Below are positions 40,325 through 50,511 of a stretch of DNA of 64,000 bases, piece by piece (positions within the stretch are counted from its first letter, which is position 1; the number at the start of each line of letters is the position of its first letter). Source of the stretch: Lachnospiraceae bacterium (lineage in GTDB: Bacteria > Bacillota > Clostridia > Lachnospirales > Lachnospiraceae); assembly GCA_017460885.1 (NCBI GenBank), contig JAFUAB010000041.1:1-64000 (forward strand). Direction: 5' to 3'. The position numbers were made by a program, and so were the translations under genes. Below the pieces are notes generated by a model. That model did no database searches. It worked only from the letters and a program-made list of their open reading frames with translations, and was not told where the DNA came from.

Positions 40325-43300
40325 ATGAAAAGAAACAGGATACTTAGCAGAATATCAGCTTTATCACTGGCTGCCGTTATGGCAGTTTCCTCGCCTGTCG
40401 ATTCTCTCGGAGCCGAGTATTCCGTAAATGAAGCAGAAGTAATCGGGGAAGACGGTGCAGAGAGCACCGATTCAGCTTCGGATCCCGGTGCAGAGGATTC
40501 TCTTTATACAGGGTACAGGGAGATAGAATTTGATATAGAACAGACGTCCGGGGTAAGCCGGGATGCTTCTGGGGATTCTGACTCCGTTGATCCCGATTCC
40601 GAAGATATTGAAATAATAGAAGATACCTATGGGCTGCCTTCTTCCTATACTACTCCTCTTCTTCCGGATCTCAGAGATCAGACCCCGTACAATAACTGCT
40701 GGGCATATTCTTCCATCGCTCTTGCGGAGATCAATCTGCTTAATAACGGAAAGGCTCGGCCGGATATCAATCTTTCAGAGCTTCAGTTGTCATACTTTAC
40801 ATATAATTTTGTTACCGATCCGCTGGGCGGAACGGAGGATGACGATAACCGTTCCATAGGTTCCAAAGGTCCGCTTCAGGTCGGAGGGAATCTGCTGTTT
40901 TCAACAAATGTTCTGGCAGGATGGATCGGAGCTGCCGACGCTGACGACGTTGATGGCAGAAGTGAGATATCTTACGGCGGGCTGTCCGGCGCGGAACTGA
41001 ACAGCGGAATTTCACCGGATGAACAATATGCCTATGGTGCGGATACCGCCCATCTGACCGGATATTACATCGCCGAATACGATCGTGATAATCTGGATGT
41101 CATCAAAAACATGGTCATGGAGTACGGCGCTGCGAGTATCGCCATGCGTTCCGCCGCATATACTTCATATTATAACAGTACGTACAACAGCTTCTACTAT
41201 AATGGTTCATCCTCAAACGATCATGCTGCGACCATAGTGGGCTGGAATGATGATTTTCCCAAAGAGCATTTCAAATATACACCGGCTGGCGACGGGGCGT
41301 GGCTCATCAGGAACAGCTGGGGCGGCAGGAACGGCAAAGACGATGATTACAGCGGTTATTTCTGGATGTCGTATTATGATTCTGCTTTCCGTGGCTCGAG
41401 CAGCAGCAAGGCAAAGGTATTTGCGATGGAGTTTGATACTGCGGATAACTATGACCATAATTACCAGTATGATGGCGGGATGTATTCGACATCAACCGGG
41501 TTTTCCAAAGCAGCAAATGTTTTTGAAGCCCACGGAAACAGCCGGAACAGCGAAAGCATTGAGGCAGTGTCGTTTGCCACGATGGGCGCTGATGCGGCAT
41601 ACCGGATCGACATATATCTTGGACTCGAGGATCCTGACGATCCGGAAAGCGGAACACTACGATATACTACAGAGGGTCTTACCTCCTATGCAGGCTATTA
41701 TACGATACCCACAGAAAGCATAAGCCTCTCTGAGGGAGAACTTTTTTCGGTGATCGTGACTCTGTCGGGTACATCAAAGGGAATTACAAGCGAGGGTAAA
41801 ACTTCCTCGAGCTGGTATGACATTACTGTGGATAAAAAGCCCGGACAGAGCTTTGTATATGACGGCGGGAAATGGCAGGACTGGTCGGGGATATATGCCA
41901 AATACGGTAATTTCAGGATAAAAGCGTTTACAAATAACGGAGTGGGAGTTTCCTTTGATACGAATGCGGATGACGGAGAGGTGTCTTTTGAGGGGCACGG
42001 TATCAATGTTCAAACGGGAGGTATATACGGTGAACTGCCTGTTCCCGAGAGAAAGGGATACACATTTGTAAACTGGAATACGAGTCCCGACGGCAGCGGT
42101 GAGGTAATTGTTTCGGATACGGTCGTATCGGCAAAGTCGGATCATACACTTTATGCCATATGGGAGATCAACAGGTATCTGGTGGAGTTTGACAGCCGGG
42201 GCGGCAGTGAAGTTGCTTCACAGACAGTCGAGTATTCAGACCGAGCCGAAGAACCGGAAGAACCTGTATCAGAAGGTCATATCTTCGGCGGGTGGTATAC
42301 GGATACCGGATTTGGCAGGAAATATGATTTCGATTCTCTGATAACGGATGATATTGTTCTGTATGCCCGCTGGGGAATACCGGTTACCCTTGATCCTGTC
42401 GGAGGTTATTTCGGAGACTCCGCTAAGAAAACCGTTATCGTATATAATGGCAGCACTTACGGTGTCCTTCCTGTTCCGGTACGTGGCGGATATTGCTTTG
42501 CCGGATGGTATACTGAGGATAATGAGATGGCAGGCTCGCGAAGTATTGTCTATCGCGACGGGCCGCATACCCTTTATGCCAAATGGGTGGAGGAAACAGA
42601 CGATATTACAGTAGATACTGCCGTGTCTGCCGTTGTTCTGGATACAGCCGCATGCTTTGCCTGCATCGGAGAGACTGTAATGATACGGGCACAGCTGCTG
42701 CCGGTGACTGCAGATCCGCCTGTTGTCTGGAGTACGGACAGGGCCGGCATTATCGGATATGAAGAAAACGGTGATACGCTGATCGTTACCCCAAAGGCTG
42801 AGGGCACGGTCACGCTTACTGCCAGAGCCGGCAGTAAAAAGGCTGTATGCAGGATAACTGTGACCGGATCTCCCGAAGATGAAGAAACTCCGATGATCGT
42901 CAGTTCGTCAGCCGGAAGCGTTGCGGTAGAAAAGACGATTACCATGAAAGCAGTATATGGCGGTTTGAAGCCGGCTAATGCTTCAGTAAACTGGAGTGTC
43001 GAAAGCGCCGACGGAAACGGGCAGGCAGCGATAACAGCAAAGGGAGTTTTGCGCGGCATAAGCGAAGGCCGGGTAAATGTTTACGCATATAATCCCGCAA
43101 CCGGATCCCGTTCGGAGGCATATACTGTCGATATCTATGTTCCGGTCAAAAAGGCATCGTTAAATGTCGCTACGGTCACGCTGCCGGTTGATCCGGATGC
43201 GGATTATCAGCTCGGCGTCAATATCACGCCTGCCGTTACGGGAGCCACGGCTGCAACGGGCAGTGAACCCGGCAGGGATCTGGCCGATGAGATCACCTGG

Positions 43301-44437
43301 TCATTAAAGAATCCACAGGATGCCGCGTATGTTTACCTTGATCCGGAAACAGGCAGGGTCAGCGGGTTAAAAGCCACATCAGCAGGAATTCCGGTTCTTG
43401 CAGCTTTCACTCCTTATGGTGCGGCAAAGGCAAAGGTACTTACATGCAGGGTCTTCGTAAGGGATATTGTACTTAACAGACTGACGATCTCTGCCAGGAG
43501 CCTGACCGTGGATGAGAATCATTCCGCGAAGCTGAGCATTTCTGCGGTACCGATGCCGGCGAATGATGGTATAAGCATCAGCGCGGACAACGATAATATT
43601 TTATTTGATTACGATCCGGCTGCCGGCATCTGTATGATAAGGGGTGTTAAGCAGGGATCTTCAACTCTGACTGTAACCGCTTCTGACGGAAATGTGATCA
43701 AAAAGGCATCCTGTAAGGTGACAGTTTCACCACCACCGGAAAGGATCGATATATGCGGAGGCAGTGGTATCTCCAGCCCTGTGCGGAGCTATGACAAAGA
43801 AATAACAAAAGATATCGACGGACTGATCCCGACGGGAAAGTCCGCTGTGCTCAAAGCTGCCGTATACTCATCCTCCGGGCGGAAATACAGGACACAGAAC
43901 GTGAGCTGGAGCTCGGATGATCCGTCGGTATTATTTTTTCCATCTGCGGGTAAGATCATGACATTAAAAACGGGAACGGCGGTCATAACCGCCCGTAGTA
44001 CTGCTGACCCCTCGGTTTATGCTACATACAGGGTAATGGTATACGATCCGGTTTCATCAATTAAGCTCGACAGGACAAAAGCAGTGATATATTCAAACGG
44101 GAGTGTGACCGACTGCCTGGATGCTTTCAGACCGGTCTGTACAGGTTCTGTATCAGATCCCGGTAAATACCGGATAACGGTTTCCGCCTCCGGTAAGGGT
44201 GAGGTCGGTGCGGCATCCGTTCGCATCGATGAACTGGAGGCTGTTTTGTCGGGAAAGGCGAGAAAGATATATATTTCCGGACTGGATTATTCCGCCGATC
44301 CCGAGGGTTTCGCTTTTGCGGGAAACGAAATATTATGTGTGCGAGGGAAAAGAGCGGGCAGTGTCAAGCTGAAGCTGACGATCACCGATATGGCCGGCAG
44401 GAGTAAAAAAACAAATATCACTGTCAGGATAATATGA
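40325..44437 (+). CDS. secreted C1-family cysteine peptidase with InlB-type repeats and Ig-like domains
   Basis: A 1370-residue protein. Signal peptide 1-30. A papain-like domain has Cys125 (NNCWAYSS), His300 (NDHAATIVGW) and Asn330 (WLIRNSWGG). Next comes a carbohydrate-binding-like region (about 380-530) and three Listeria-Bacteroides (InlB B) repeats at about 540-757 (GYTFVNWNTSPDG, HIFGGWYTDTGF, GYCFAGWYTEDN; each ends TLYAxW or VLYARW). From about 770 to the end are several bacterial Ig-like (Big2) domains. There is no sortase motif. It probably acts on the cell surface in adhesion or protein degradation. Behind a structured leader. Confidence 0.9.
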   Translation: MKRNRILSRISALSLAAVMAVSSPVDSLGAEYSVNEAEVIGEDGAESTDSASDPGAEDSLYTGYREIEFDIEQTSGVSRDASGDSDSVDPDSEDIEIIEDTYGLPSSYTTPLLPDLRDQTPYNNCWAYSSIALAEINLLNNGKARPDINLSELQLSYFTYNFVTDPLGGTEDDDNRSIGSKGPLQVGGNLLFSTNVLAGWIGAADADDVDGRSEISYGGLSGAELNSGISPDEQYAYGADTAHLTGYYIAEYDRDNLDVIKNMVMEYGAASIAMRSAAYTSYYNSTYNSFYYNGSSSNDHAATIVGWNDDFPKEHFKYTPAGDGAWLIRNSWGGRNGKDDDYSGYFWMSYYDSAFRGSSSSKAKVFAMEFDTADNYDHNYQYDGGMYSTSTGFSKAANVFEAHGNSRNSESIEAVSFATMGADAAYRIDIYLGLEDPDDPESGTLRYTTEGLTSYAGYYTIPTESISLSEGELFSVIVTLSGTSKGITSEGKTSSSWYDITVDKKPGQSFVYDGGKWQDWSGIYAKYGNFRIKAFTNNGVGVSFDTNADDGEVSFEGHGINVQTGGIYGELPVPERKGYTFVNWNTSPDGSGEVIVSDTVVSAKSDHTLYAIWEINRYLVEFDSRGGSEVASQTVEYSDRAEEPEEPVSEGHIFGGWYTDTGFGRKYDFDSLITDDIVLYARWGIPVTLDPVGGYFGDSAKKTVIVYNGSTYGVLPVPVRGGYCFAGWYTEDNEMAGSRSIVYRDGPHTLYAKWVEETDDITVDTAVSAVVLDTAACFACIGETVMIRAQLLPVTADPPVVWSTDRAGIIGYEENGDTLIVTPKAEGTVTLTARAGSKKAVCRITVTGSPEDEETPMIVSSSAGSVAVEKTITMKAVYGGLKPANASVNWSVESADGNGQAAITAKGVLRGISEGRVNVYAYNPATGSRSEAYTVDIYVPVKKASLNVATVTLPVDPDADYQLGVNITPAVTGATAATGSEPGRDLADEITWSLKNPQDAAYVYLDPETGRVSGLKATSAGIPVLAAFTPYGAAKAKVLTCRVFVRDIVLNRLTISARSLTVDENHSAKLSISAVPMPANDGISISADNDNILFDYDPAAGICMIRGVKQGSSTLTVTASDGNVIKKASCKVTVSPPPERIDICGGSGISSPVRSYDKEITKDIDGLIPTGKSAVLKAAVYSSSGRKYRTQNVSWSSDDPSVLFFPSAGKIMTLKTGTAVITARSTADPSVYATYRVMVYDPVSSIKLDRTKAVIYSNGSVTDCLDAFRPVCTGSVSDPGKYRITVSASGKGEVGAASVRIDELEAVLSGKARKIYISGLDYSADPEGFAFAGNEILCVRGKRAGSVKLKLTITDMAGRSKKTNITVRII

Positions 44438-44483
44438 TATGATATCTGGGAGAGATTCTTTTCTTGATAACTGAGAACGAATT

Positions 44484-45458
44484 ATGTATGATATAAATGA
44501 TGCGTCGTATGCTGCATACAGACGCAGAAGGGTACAGAGGCTCAAAAAAATAATAGTTGTTACTATTCTGTTGGCCATACTTATTCCCCTTATCTGTTCC
44601 GTCGTCTTCATATCGCTGTATGTACATAGCCGTAAGGAGTACAGAGAGCTGAACACAAGATATGAAGAACTGCTCTCCACCATGGAGAGCCTGCGTGACG
44701 ATATTGCGTATATCGAGGAGGAACAGGACGTTTACAGTGTTTCGGAGGTGACCGAATCCGCCCGCGAATACAGCGGGGAGGTATATCAGGCGGATACACC
44801 GGTTGATGCGGATGGATCCGGGACGAATGTACGCAGGGTATATCTTACCTTTGACGACGGGCCCAGCATTTATACCGGAGAGATTTTGGATGTACTGGCT
44901 GAATACGGGGTACACGCCACTTTTTTTGTGACAGGTAAGGATGACGAGGCTTCGCAGGAGGCGTATAAACGGATCGTAGACGAGGGACATACGCTCGGTA
45001 TGCATTCGTACAGTCACAGGTACTCCCAGATCTATGCATCCAAAGAGGCTTTTGCCGAGGATCTGGATAAGCTTCAGGAATACCTGTATGACGTGACCGG
45101 AGTGTGGTCCAGGTATTACCGGTTTCCGGGAGGCAGCTCCAATACCGCGTCCAAAGTGGATATGAAGGTATTGATAGATTACCTGACCGACAGGGATATA
45201 ATGTACTTTGACTGGAATATAGTATCCGGGGATGCGTCGGGTTATGTTTTGAGCGCGGATACGATATATAACAATTGTATTTCAAAGCTTGAGGACGTGA
45301 ACGAAGCCATCATACTCATGCATGATGCATCGGGTAAGCATACAACCGTGGAAGCACTGCCGAGAGTGATCGAAGCCATACAGGGAATGGATAATACGGA
45401 ACTTTTGCCGATAGATGACGACACCTATCCGATACAGCACCGTAAAGCCGGTAGCTGA
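44484..45458 (+). CDS. membrane-anchored polysaccharide deacetylase
   Basis: A 324-residue protein. A basic N-terminus and one membrane helix (about 24-47) are followed by a coiled coil (50-85), then the NodB domain: TFDDGPS (catalytic Asp pair), HSYSH (metal histidines), RFPGGS, YFDWN and ILMHD. Such enzymes remove acetyl groups from peptidoglycan or other extracellular glycans, often giving lysozyme resistance. The N-out topology puts the catalytic domain outside the membrane. It stands 46 bases after the peptidase gene, probably on the same transcript. Confidence 0.92.
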   Translation: MYDINDASYAAYRRRRVQRLKKIIVVTILLAILIPLICSVVFISLYVHSRKEYRELNTRYEELLSTMESLRDDIAYIEEEQDVYSVSEVTESAREYSGEVYQADTPVDADGSGTNVRRVYLTFDDGPSIYTGEILDVLAEYGVHATFFVTGKDDEASQEAYKRIVDEGHTLGMHSYSHRYSQIYASKEAFAEDLDKLQEYLYDVTGVWSRYYRFPGGSSNTASKVDMKVLIDYLTDRDIMYFDWNIVSGDASGYVLSADTIYNNCISKLEDVNEAIILMHDASGKHTTVEALPRVIEAIQGMDNTELLPIDDDTYPIQHRKAGS

Positions 45459-45572
45459 TCAGGGGCGGCTGAGCGATCCGGATCCTCCCGCGTAAAGAGA
45501 GATTAAAGGCGTTATTTTATGCAGGGATGCATTACAAGCCTATGATATTTTAATAAGGAAAGGAATATTCAA

Positions 45573-46403
45573 ATGGGATTTTTTTCAGACTTGAAGGATG
45601 ATCTTTCACAGGCAGTGAACGAAATGATGCCGGAAGAAGAAATGCAGGTTGAGGGTTCATCTGCGGATTCAATGACGGATGTGGATCTGAGTGCGATGCT
45701 CGATCAGATGGACAGCAGTGTTGCCATGGGCGAGGCCGCGGCTGCTGAAAGTACAGATTATCCGGAAAGTATCGATAATTCGCATGCAGAGATTCCGGAG
45801 CCGGAACCGGTTGCCGAATCTGTTCCTGAGCCGGTTGTGATACCTGAGCCCGCAGTTATGCCGGATCCACCCACTTCACAGGCAGAGGCGGTCCGGGAGT
45901 ATCTGAATCATGACAATACTCCCCGCAATCCGCAGCAGGTGCTGGATGAAACTGCTGTCATCACTCAGGGCATGTCAATTAACGGTGATGTCACCACTCA
46001 GGGCTCGCTTGATCTGGTCGGTGCGATCATCGGAAATGTAAACGCTCTCGGTAAACTCAATATTACCGGAGCTATCAGAGGTGATTCGAAGGCAGCCGAG
46101 ATCTATGCCGAGGGAGCACAGATCAACGGCAATGTGAACAGTGACGGAGCCGTCAAGATAGGTCAGAGCACCGTTATAATCGGCAATATCTCGGGAACCA
46201 GTGCCGTGATCGCGGGTGCTGTCAAGGGTGATATCGATGTCAGAGGACCGGTCATTCTGGACGGAACTGCCATAGTTATGGGTAATATCAAGTCCAAATA
46301 TGTACAGATAAACAACGGTGCGGTTATCGAGGGTATGTGTTCGCAGGCATATGCCGACGTTAATCCCACATCGTTCTTTGAGGAACTTAAGAAGTCATTT
46401 TAA
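45573..46403 (+). CDS. bactofilin-family protein
   Basis: A 276-residue protein. Residues 1-125 are acidic and proline-rich (PEPEPVAESVPEP), with a short amphipathic start MGFFSDLKDDLSQAV. Residues 130-260 are the beta-helical bactofilin domain (GMSINGDVTTQGSLDLVGAIIGNVNA..., repeated G-N-V/I steps). Bactofilins polymerise into filaments that position cell-wall enzymes. It lies between the deacetylase and pyrH, in the place rpsB-tsf often hold in other Firmicutes. AAAGGAAAGG precedes the ATG. Confidence 0.9.
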   Translation: MGFFSDLKDDLSQAVNEMMPEEEMQVEGSSADSMTDVDLSAMLDQMDSSVAMGEAAAAESTDYPESIDNSHAEIPEPEPVAESVPEPVVIPEPAVMPDPPTSQAEAVREYLNHDNTPRNPQQVLDETAVITQGMSINGDVTTQGSLDLVGAIIGNVNALGKLNITGAIRGDSKAAEIYAEGAQINGNVNSDGAVKIGQSTVIIGNISGTSAVIAGAVKGDIDVRGPVILDGTAIVMGNIKSKYVQINNGAVIEGMCSQAYADVNPTSFFEELKKSF

Positions 46404-46421
46404 CCCATCAGAGAGGTGCAG

Positions 46422-47120
46422 ATGAAAAGAATATTGCTCAAGCTCAGCGGAGAAGCACTTGCCGGCGACAAAAGGACCGGCTTTGATGAAGATACGGTAC
46501 GTATGGTGGCGCTTCAGGTTAAAAAGCTTATCGACTCCGGGACTCAGGTGGGAATAGTCATCGGAGGCGGTAATTTCTGGAGGGGCAGGACCAGCGAACA
46601 TATAGATCGTACCAAGGCTGACCAGATCGGGATGCTCGCCACGGTCATGAACTGTATCTATGTATCGGAGATATTCAGAAGCGAAGGCATGATGACGAAT
46701 ATCCTGACCCCCTTTGAGATCGGCTCGTTTACCAAGCTGTTTTCCAAAGACAGAGCCAATAAGTATTTTGAAAAGGGTATGGTCGTATTCTTCGCCGGGG
46801 GGACCGGACATCCGTATTTCTCGACAGATACGGGAGTAGTACTCAGGGCCGTGGAGGTGGAGGCAGATGTGATACTGCTGGCAAAGGCCATTGACGGAGT
46901 ATACAGTGCCGATCCCAAGGTAGATCCCTCAGCTAAGAGATATGATGAGATATCGATAGATGATGTTATCGCAAAGAATCTCCAGGTCGTTGATATGACT
47001 GCGTCGATACTGGCAAGAGACAATCATATGCCCATGAGGGTATTTTCATTAAATGAACCGGACAGTATAGTTAATTCAGTTACGGATCCGTTCAACGGAA
47101 CAAAGATCACAGTTGATTAA
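46422..47120 (+). CDS. pyrH: UMP kinase
   Basis: A 232-residue amino-acid-kinase fold protein that phosphorylates UMP to UDP. ILLKLSGEALAGDKRTGFD, GIVIGGGNFWRGR, DQIGMLATVMNC and GGTGHPYFSTDTGVVLRAVE are diagnostic. ATG 46422 is chosen over GTG 46416 because AGAGAGG fits it. It begins the conserved run to rseP. Confidence 0.96.
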   Translation: MKRILLKLSGEALAGDKRTGFDEDTVRMVALQVKKLIDSGTQVGIVIGGGNFWRGRTSEHIDRTKADQIGMLATVMNCIYVSEIFRSEGMMTNILTPFEIGSFTKLFSKDRANKYFEKGMVVFFAGGTGHPYFSTDTGVVLRAVEVEADVILLAKAIDGVYSADPKVDPSAKRYDEISIDDVIAKNLQVVDMTASILARDNHMPMRVFSLNEPDSIVNSVTDPFNGTKITVD

Positions 47121-47130
47121 GGGGGTATAT

Positions 47131-47685
47131 ATGAACGATAAGCTGACAGCATATAACGAAAAGATGGATAAGACTCTGGAGCATCTCTCCGGAGATTATA
47201 TGTCGATCAGGGCGGGACGCGCCAATCCGCATGTACTGGATAAGATCAAGGTGGATTATTACGGAACTCCCACGCCTTTGCAGTCTGTGGGCAATATCAC
47301 GGTTCCCGAGCCCAGGATGATCCAGATCGCTCCGTGGGAAAAGACCATGATCAAGGAAATAGAGAAGGCTATCATGGCTTCGGATGTCGGTATCACTCCC
47401 AACAACGACGGTGCAGTCATAAGACTTGTGTTCCCTGAACTGACCGAGGAGCGTCGTAAGGATCTGGTCAAGGATGTTAAGAAAAAAGCCGAGGAAGCCA
47501 AGGTTGCAGTCCGTAATATCAGACGTGACGGCAATGATGCTTTCAAAAAGCTATCCAAATCGGATGATATCTCCGAGGATGAGATCAAGGATCTGGAGGA
47601 TGAGCTTCAGAAGCTTACGGATAAGTTCATTACCAGGATCGACAAGCTCTGTGAAGAGAAGTCGACTGAGATAATGACGGTTTAG
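47131..47685 (+). CDS. frr: ribosome recycling factor
   Basis: A 184-residue protein (family about 185). GDYMSIRAGRANPHVLDKIKVDYYGTPTPLQSV and ELTEERRKDLVKDVKKKAEEAKVAVRNIRRD are the tRNA-mimicking three-helix bundle and its hinge. With EF-G it splits post-termination ribosomes. AAGGGGG lies five bases before ATG. A terminator follows. Confidence 0.97.
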   Translation: MNDKLTAYNEKMDKTLEHLSGDYMSIRAGRANPHVLDKIKVDYYGTPTPLQSVGNITVPEPRMIQIAPWEKTMIKEIEKAIMASDVGITPNNDGAVIRLVFPELTEERRKDLVKDVKKKAEEAKVAVRNIRRDGNDAFKKLSKSDDISEDEIKDLEDELQKLTDKFITRIDKLCEEKSTEIMTV

Positions 47686-47708
47686 ACAAAGAGCAAAAGG
47701 GTATCGGC

Positions 47709-47734
47709 AAAGGGGACAGCTTTTGTCCCCTTTT
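47709..47734 (+). terminator. terminator or attenuator between frr and uppS
   Basis: AAAGGGGACA-loop-TGTCCCCTTTT. It may only reduce read-through, since no clear promoter precedes uppS. Confidence 0.8.
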
Positions 47735-47756
47735 GATATTTGGGAAATCATAAAAA

Positions 47757-48464
47757 ATGGATAAAGTACCTGAACATGTAGCGATCATAATGGACGGAAA
47801 CGGACGCTGGGCAAAGGCCAGGGGAATGCCTCGCACCTACGGTCACACGGAGGGTGCCAAAAGAGTGGCGGATGTTACCAGGGCTGCCGGAGAGCTTGGC
47901 ATTAAATATGTTACGGTCTATGCATTTTCAACCGAGAACTGGAGCAGAGCCGAGGAGGAAGTCGGAGCTCTGATGAAGCTTTTCAGAGGATATCTGAAGA
48001 CCTGTACCAGGGATGCGGACGAAAATAACATGCGTATTCGTATAATCGGAGACAGGACACGACTTGATAAGGATATACAGGAAGCTATGTCAAAGGTGGA
48101 GGCACATACCGCTTCCTACAACCGGGTGACTCTCACGCTTGCGATCAATTACGGCGGGAGAGATGAATTGACCAGAGCAGTCAAACGACTTGCCGGTGAT
48201 GTCAGAAACGGAGCCTTATCGGAAGAGGATATTACTTCCGAGACGATATCTTCTTATCTGGATGCGCCGGATATACCCGATCCGGATCTGATGATCCGTA
48301 CCTGCGGAGAGCAGAGGATCTCGAATTTCCTGCTCTGGCAGCTGGCTTATACGGAACTGTACTTTACGGATGTGGCATGGCCGGATTTCGGAGCCGAAGA
48401 ATTAAGAAGGGCTGTAGAGGCATACGGTAACCGTGACAGACGGTTCGGCGGAGTAAAACAATGA
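47757..48464 (+). CDS. uppS: isoprenyl transferase (undecaprenyl diphosphate synthase)
   Basis: A 235-residue cis-prenyltransferase that builds the C55 carrier for wall synthesis. HVAIIMDGNGRWAKARGMPRTYGHTEGAK, AFSTENWSRAEEEV and the C-terminal PDPDLMIRTCGEQRISNFLLWQLAYTELYFTD are the family signatures. Ends overlapping cdsA by 4 bases. Confidence 0.96.
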   Translation: MDKVPEHVAIIMDGNGRWAKARGMPRTYGHTEGAKRVADVTRAAGELGIKYVTVYAFSTENWSRAEEEVGALMKLFRGYLKTCTRDADENNMRIRIIGDRTRLDKDIQEAMSKVEAHTASYNRVTLTLAINYGGRDELTRAVKRLAGDVRNGALSEEDITSETISSYLDAPDIPDPDLMIRTCGEQRISNFLLWQLAYTELYFTDVAWPDFGAEELRRAVEAYGNRDRRFGGVKQ

Positions 48465-49315
48465 CTAATTTTCAACAGAGAACCCTGACAACGATAATAG
48501 GCGGCGCTATAATGATAGCCGTTTTGATAATCGGAAGGGAGCTGCTGCTTGCAGTTCTTCTCGCCCTGGCGCTTATCGGCTACCATGAGATGGCTTCCGC
48601 TTTGGGTGTAAACGGGTCGGATCACGGGAATTCCCAATTGATGTGGGTGGGATATCTTTCCGTAACGGCATGGTATCTGGCACTGGAACTGATAGCGCGC
48701 GGAGTGATAAGCGATGGATTTACCCTGGGACTCGGAGTCGTGATCCTTGTGATTTCCCTGTTGGTACATATGGGTGTATATGTTTTTACATTTCCAGGGT
48801 ACAAAGCGTCCCAGACCGTGGGTTCGGTGTTCTCGGTCATATATCCGGCAGTAATGCTTTCCTTTCTGTATATGATAAGAAGTCTGGACGTGGGCGTCTG
48901 GATCGTGTGGTATGTACTGATCTGCTCGTGGATATGTGATATCTGTGCATATCTGGTGGGTATAAAGATAGGACGGCACAAGATGAGTCCTAAGCTCAGT
49001 CCCAAAAAGAGCATAGAGGGTGCGGTCGGAGGAGTTGCTGGTTCTGCCCTTATCGGGGGTATCTATGCCGCTATCGCGGTCGCGCCCCGGCTGGAAGCTT
49101 CCACCGGACGGGTGGTTATCATATTTGTGATCATGAGTATTCTCGGAGCGCTTATATCGATGGTAGGTGATCTTGCGGCTTCCGCGATCAAGAGAGATCA
49201 CGGGATCAAGGATTACGGACATATCATACCGGGGCATGGGGGCGTCATGGACAGATTTGACTCTTTTGTGTTTGTCGCACCGCTGGTGTATATTTTGTGT
49301 ATATGGTTATTATAA
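48461..49315 (+). CDS. cdsA: phosphatidate cytidylyltransferase
   Basis: A 284-residue integral membrane enzyme making CDP-diacylglycerol. About eight membrane segments; the C-terminal signature KKSIEGAVGGVAGSALIGG ... SMVGDLAASAIKRDHGIKDYGHIIPGHGGVMDRFDS is complete. It is coupled to uppS and followed by dxr at 24 bases. Confidence 0.95.
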   Translation: MTNFQQRTLTTIIGGAIMIAVLIIGRELLLAVLLALALIGYHEMASALGVNGSDHGNSQLMWVGYLSVTAWYLALELIARGVISDGFTLGLGVVILVISLLVHMGVYVFTFPGYKASQTVGSVFSVIYPAVMLSFLYMIRSLDVGVWIVWYVLICSWICDICAYLVGIKIGRHKMSPKLSPKKSIEGAVGGVAGSALIGGIYAAIAVAPRLEASTGRVVIIFVIMSILGALISMVGDLAASAIKRDHGIKDYGHIIPGHGGVMDRFDSFVFVAPLVYILCIWLL

Positions 49316-49339
49316 ATGGATATGCTGATATAAAAAAAT

Positions 49340-50476
49340 ATGAGAAATATAGCGATAATAGGTTCGACGGGGTCGATCGGGACGCAGACCCTGGAGATCG
49401 TCAGAAAAGAAAAGGATATAAGAGTTACCGCACTCGCGGCGGGGAGGAACATAGATCTGCTGGAGGCACAGGTCAGGGAGTTTAAGCCTGTGCTGTGTTC
49501 GTGTCTGGATGAAGAGGATGCAAAGACGCTCAGGACCAGACTCATCGATACGGATGTCCGTGTATTGTCGGGAATGGACGGTCTGATAGAGGTATCTGTG
49601 GAGCCGGAGTCGGAAATACTGGTTACGGGTATCGTGGGGATGATAGGCATCCGTCCTACGATAGCAGCCATCGAAGCAGGCAAGGATATCGCTCTGGCCA
49701 ATAAGGAGACGCTTGTATGTGCCGGACATATTATCATGCCATTGGCGGCTAAGCGCGGAGTCAGTATTCTGCCCGTCGATTCCGAGCACAGTGCGATCTT
49801 CCAGTCCCTGCAGGGACAGCCGCGTAAACGGCTGGAAAAGATTCTGCTCACGGCTTCGGGAGGACCATTCAGAGGCAGGACCGCGGAGGAGATCAGAAAT
49901 GTATCGCTGGAGGATACACTGCATCACCCCAACTGGACAATGGGCAGAAAGGTTACGATCGATTCCGCGTCATTGTGCAACAAAGGACTCGAGGTTATGG
50001 AGGCCAGATGGCTTTTTGATGTTGACCTTGATCAGATAGAGGTAGTGATCCATCCTCAGTCAATAGTTCATTCGGCGGTTCAGTATGCGGACGGTGCTAT
50101 GATCGCCCAACTTGGAGTTCCGGATATGAAGCTTCCCATCCAGTATGCATTGTATTACCCTGACAGAAGACCTATGGATGCAGGCAGGGTTGATCTTTTC
50201 AAGCTTCACGAGCTGACCTTTGAAAAGCCTGATACCGATGTTTTTCCCGGACTTAAGCTGGCTTATGAGGCTGCACGCAGGGGAGGGAGTCTGCCGACGG
50301 TATTTAATGCTGCTAACGAGGTCGCCGTCAGATTGTTTACGGACGGCAGGATCGGATTCGCGGAGATCCCCGATTTTATAGGGGAGTGCATGAGCAGACA
50401 TACGGTTATGGATGACCCTGGTGTGGACGATATCCTGGCGGTGGAAGCTGAGATTGCCGGACGTACGGCCGTATGA
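49340..50476 (+). CDS. dxr: 1-deoxy-D-xylulose-5-phosphate reductoisomerase
   Basis: A 378-residue enzyme, second step of the MEP isoprenoid pathway. IAIIGSTGSIGTQTLEIV is the NADPH fold, ALANKETLVCAG and PVDSEHSAIFQ the metal site, and LTASGGPFRG the flexible loop over the substrate. It supplies the same pathway as ispG downstream and the precursors used by UppS. Confidence 0.96.
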   Translation: MRNIAIIGSTGSIGTQTLEIVRKEKDIRVTALAAGRNIDLLEAQVREFKPVLCSCLDEEDAKTLRTRLIDTDVRVLSGMDGLIEVSVEPESEILVTGIVGMIGIRPTIAAIEAGKDIALANKETLVCAGHIIMPLAAKRGVSILPVDSEHSAIFQSLQGQPRKRLEKILLTASGGPFRGRTAEEIRNVSLEDTLHHPNWTMGRKVTIDSASLCNKGLEVMEARWLFDVDLDQIEVVIHPQSIVHSAVQYADGAMIAQLGVPDMKLPIQYALYYPDRRPMDAGRVDLFKLHELTFEKPDTDVFPGLKLAYEAARRGGSLPTVFNAANEVAVRLFTDGRIGFAEIPDFIGECMSRHTVMDDPGVDDILAVEAEIAGRTAV

Positions 50477-50511
50477 TGCGGTTGACGATAACGAAGGGAA
50501 CGGTAGGATAA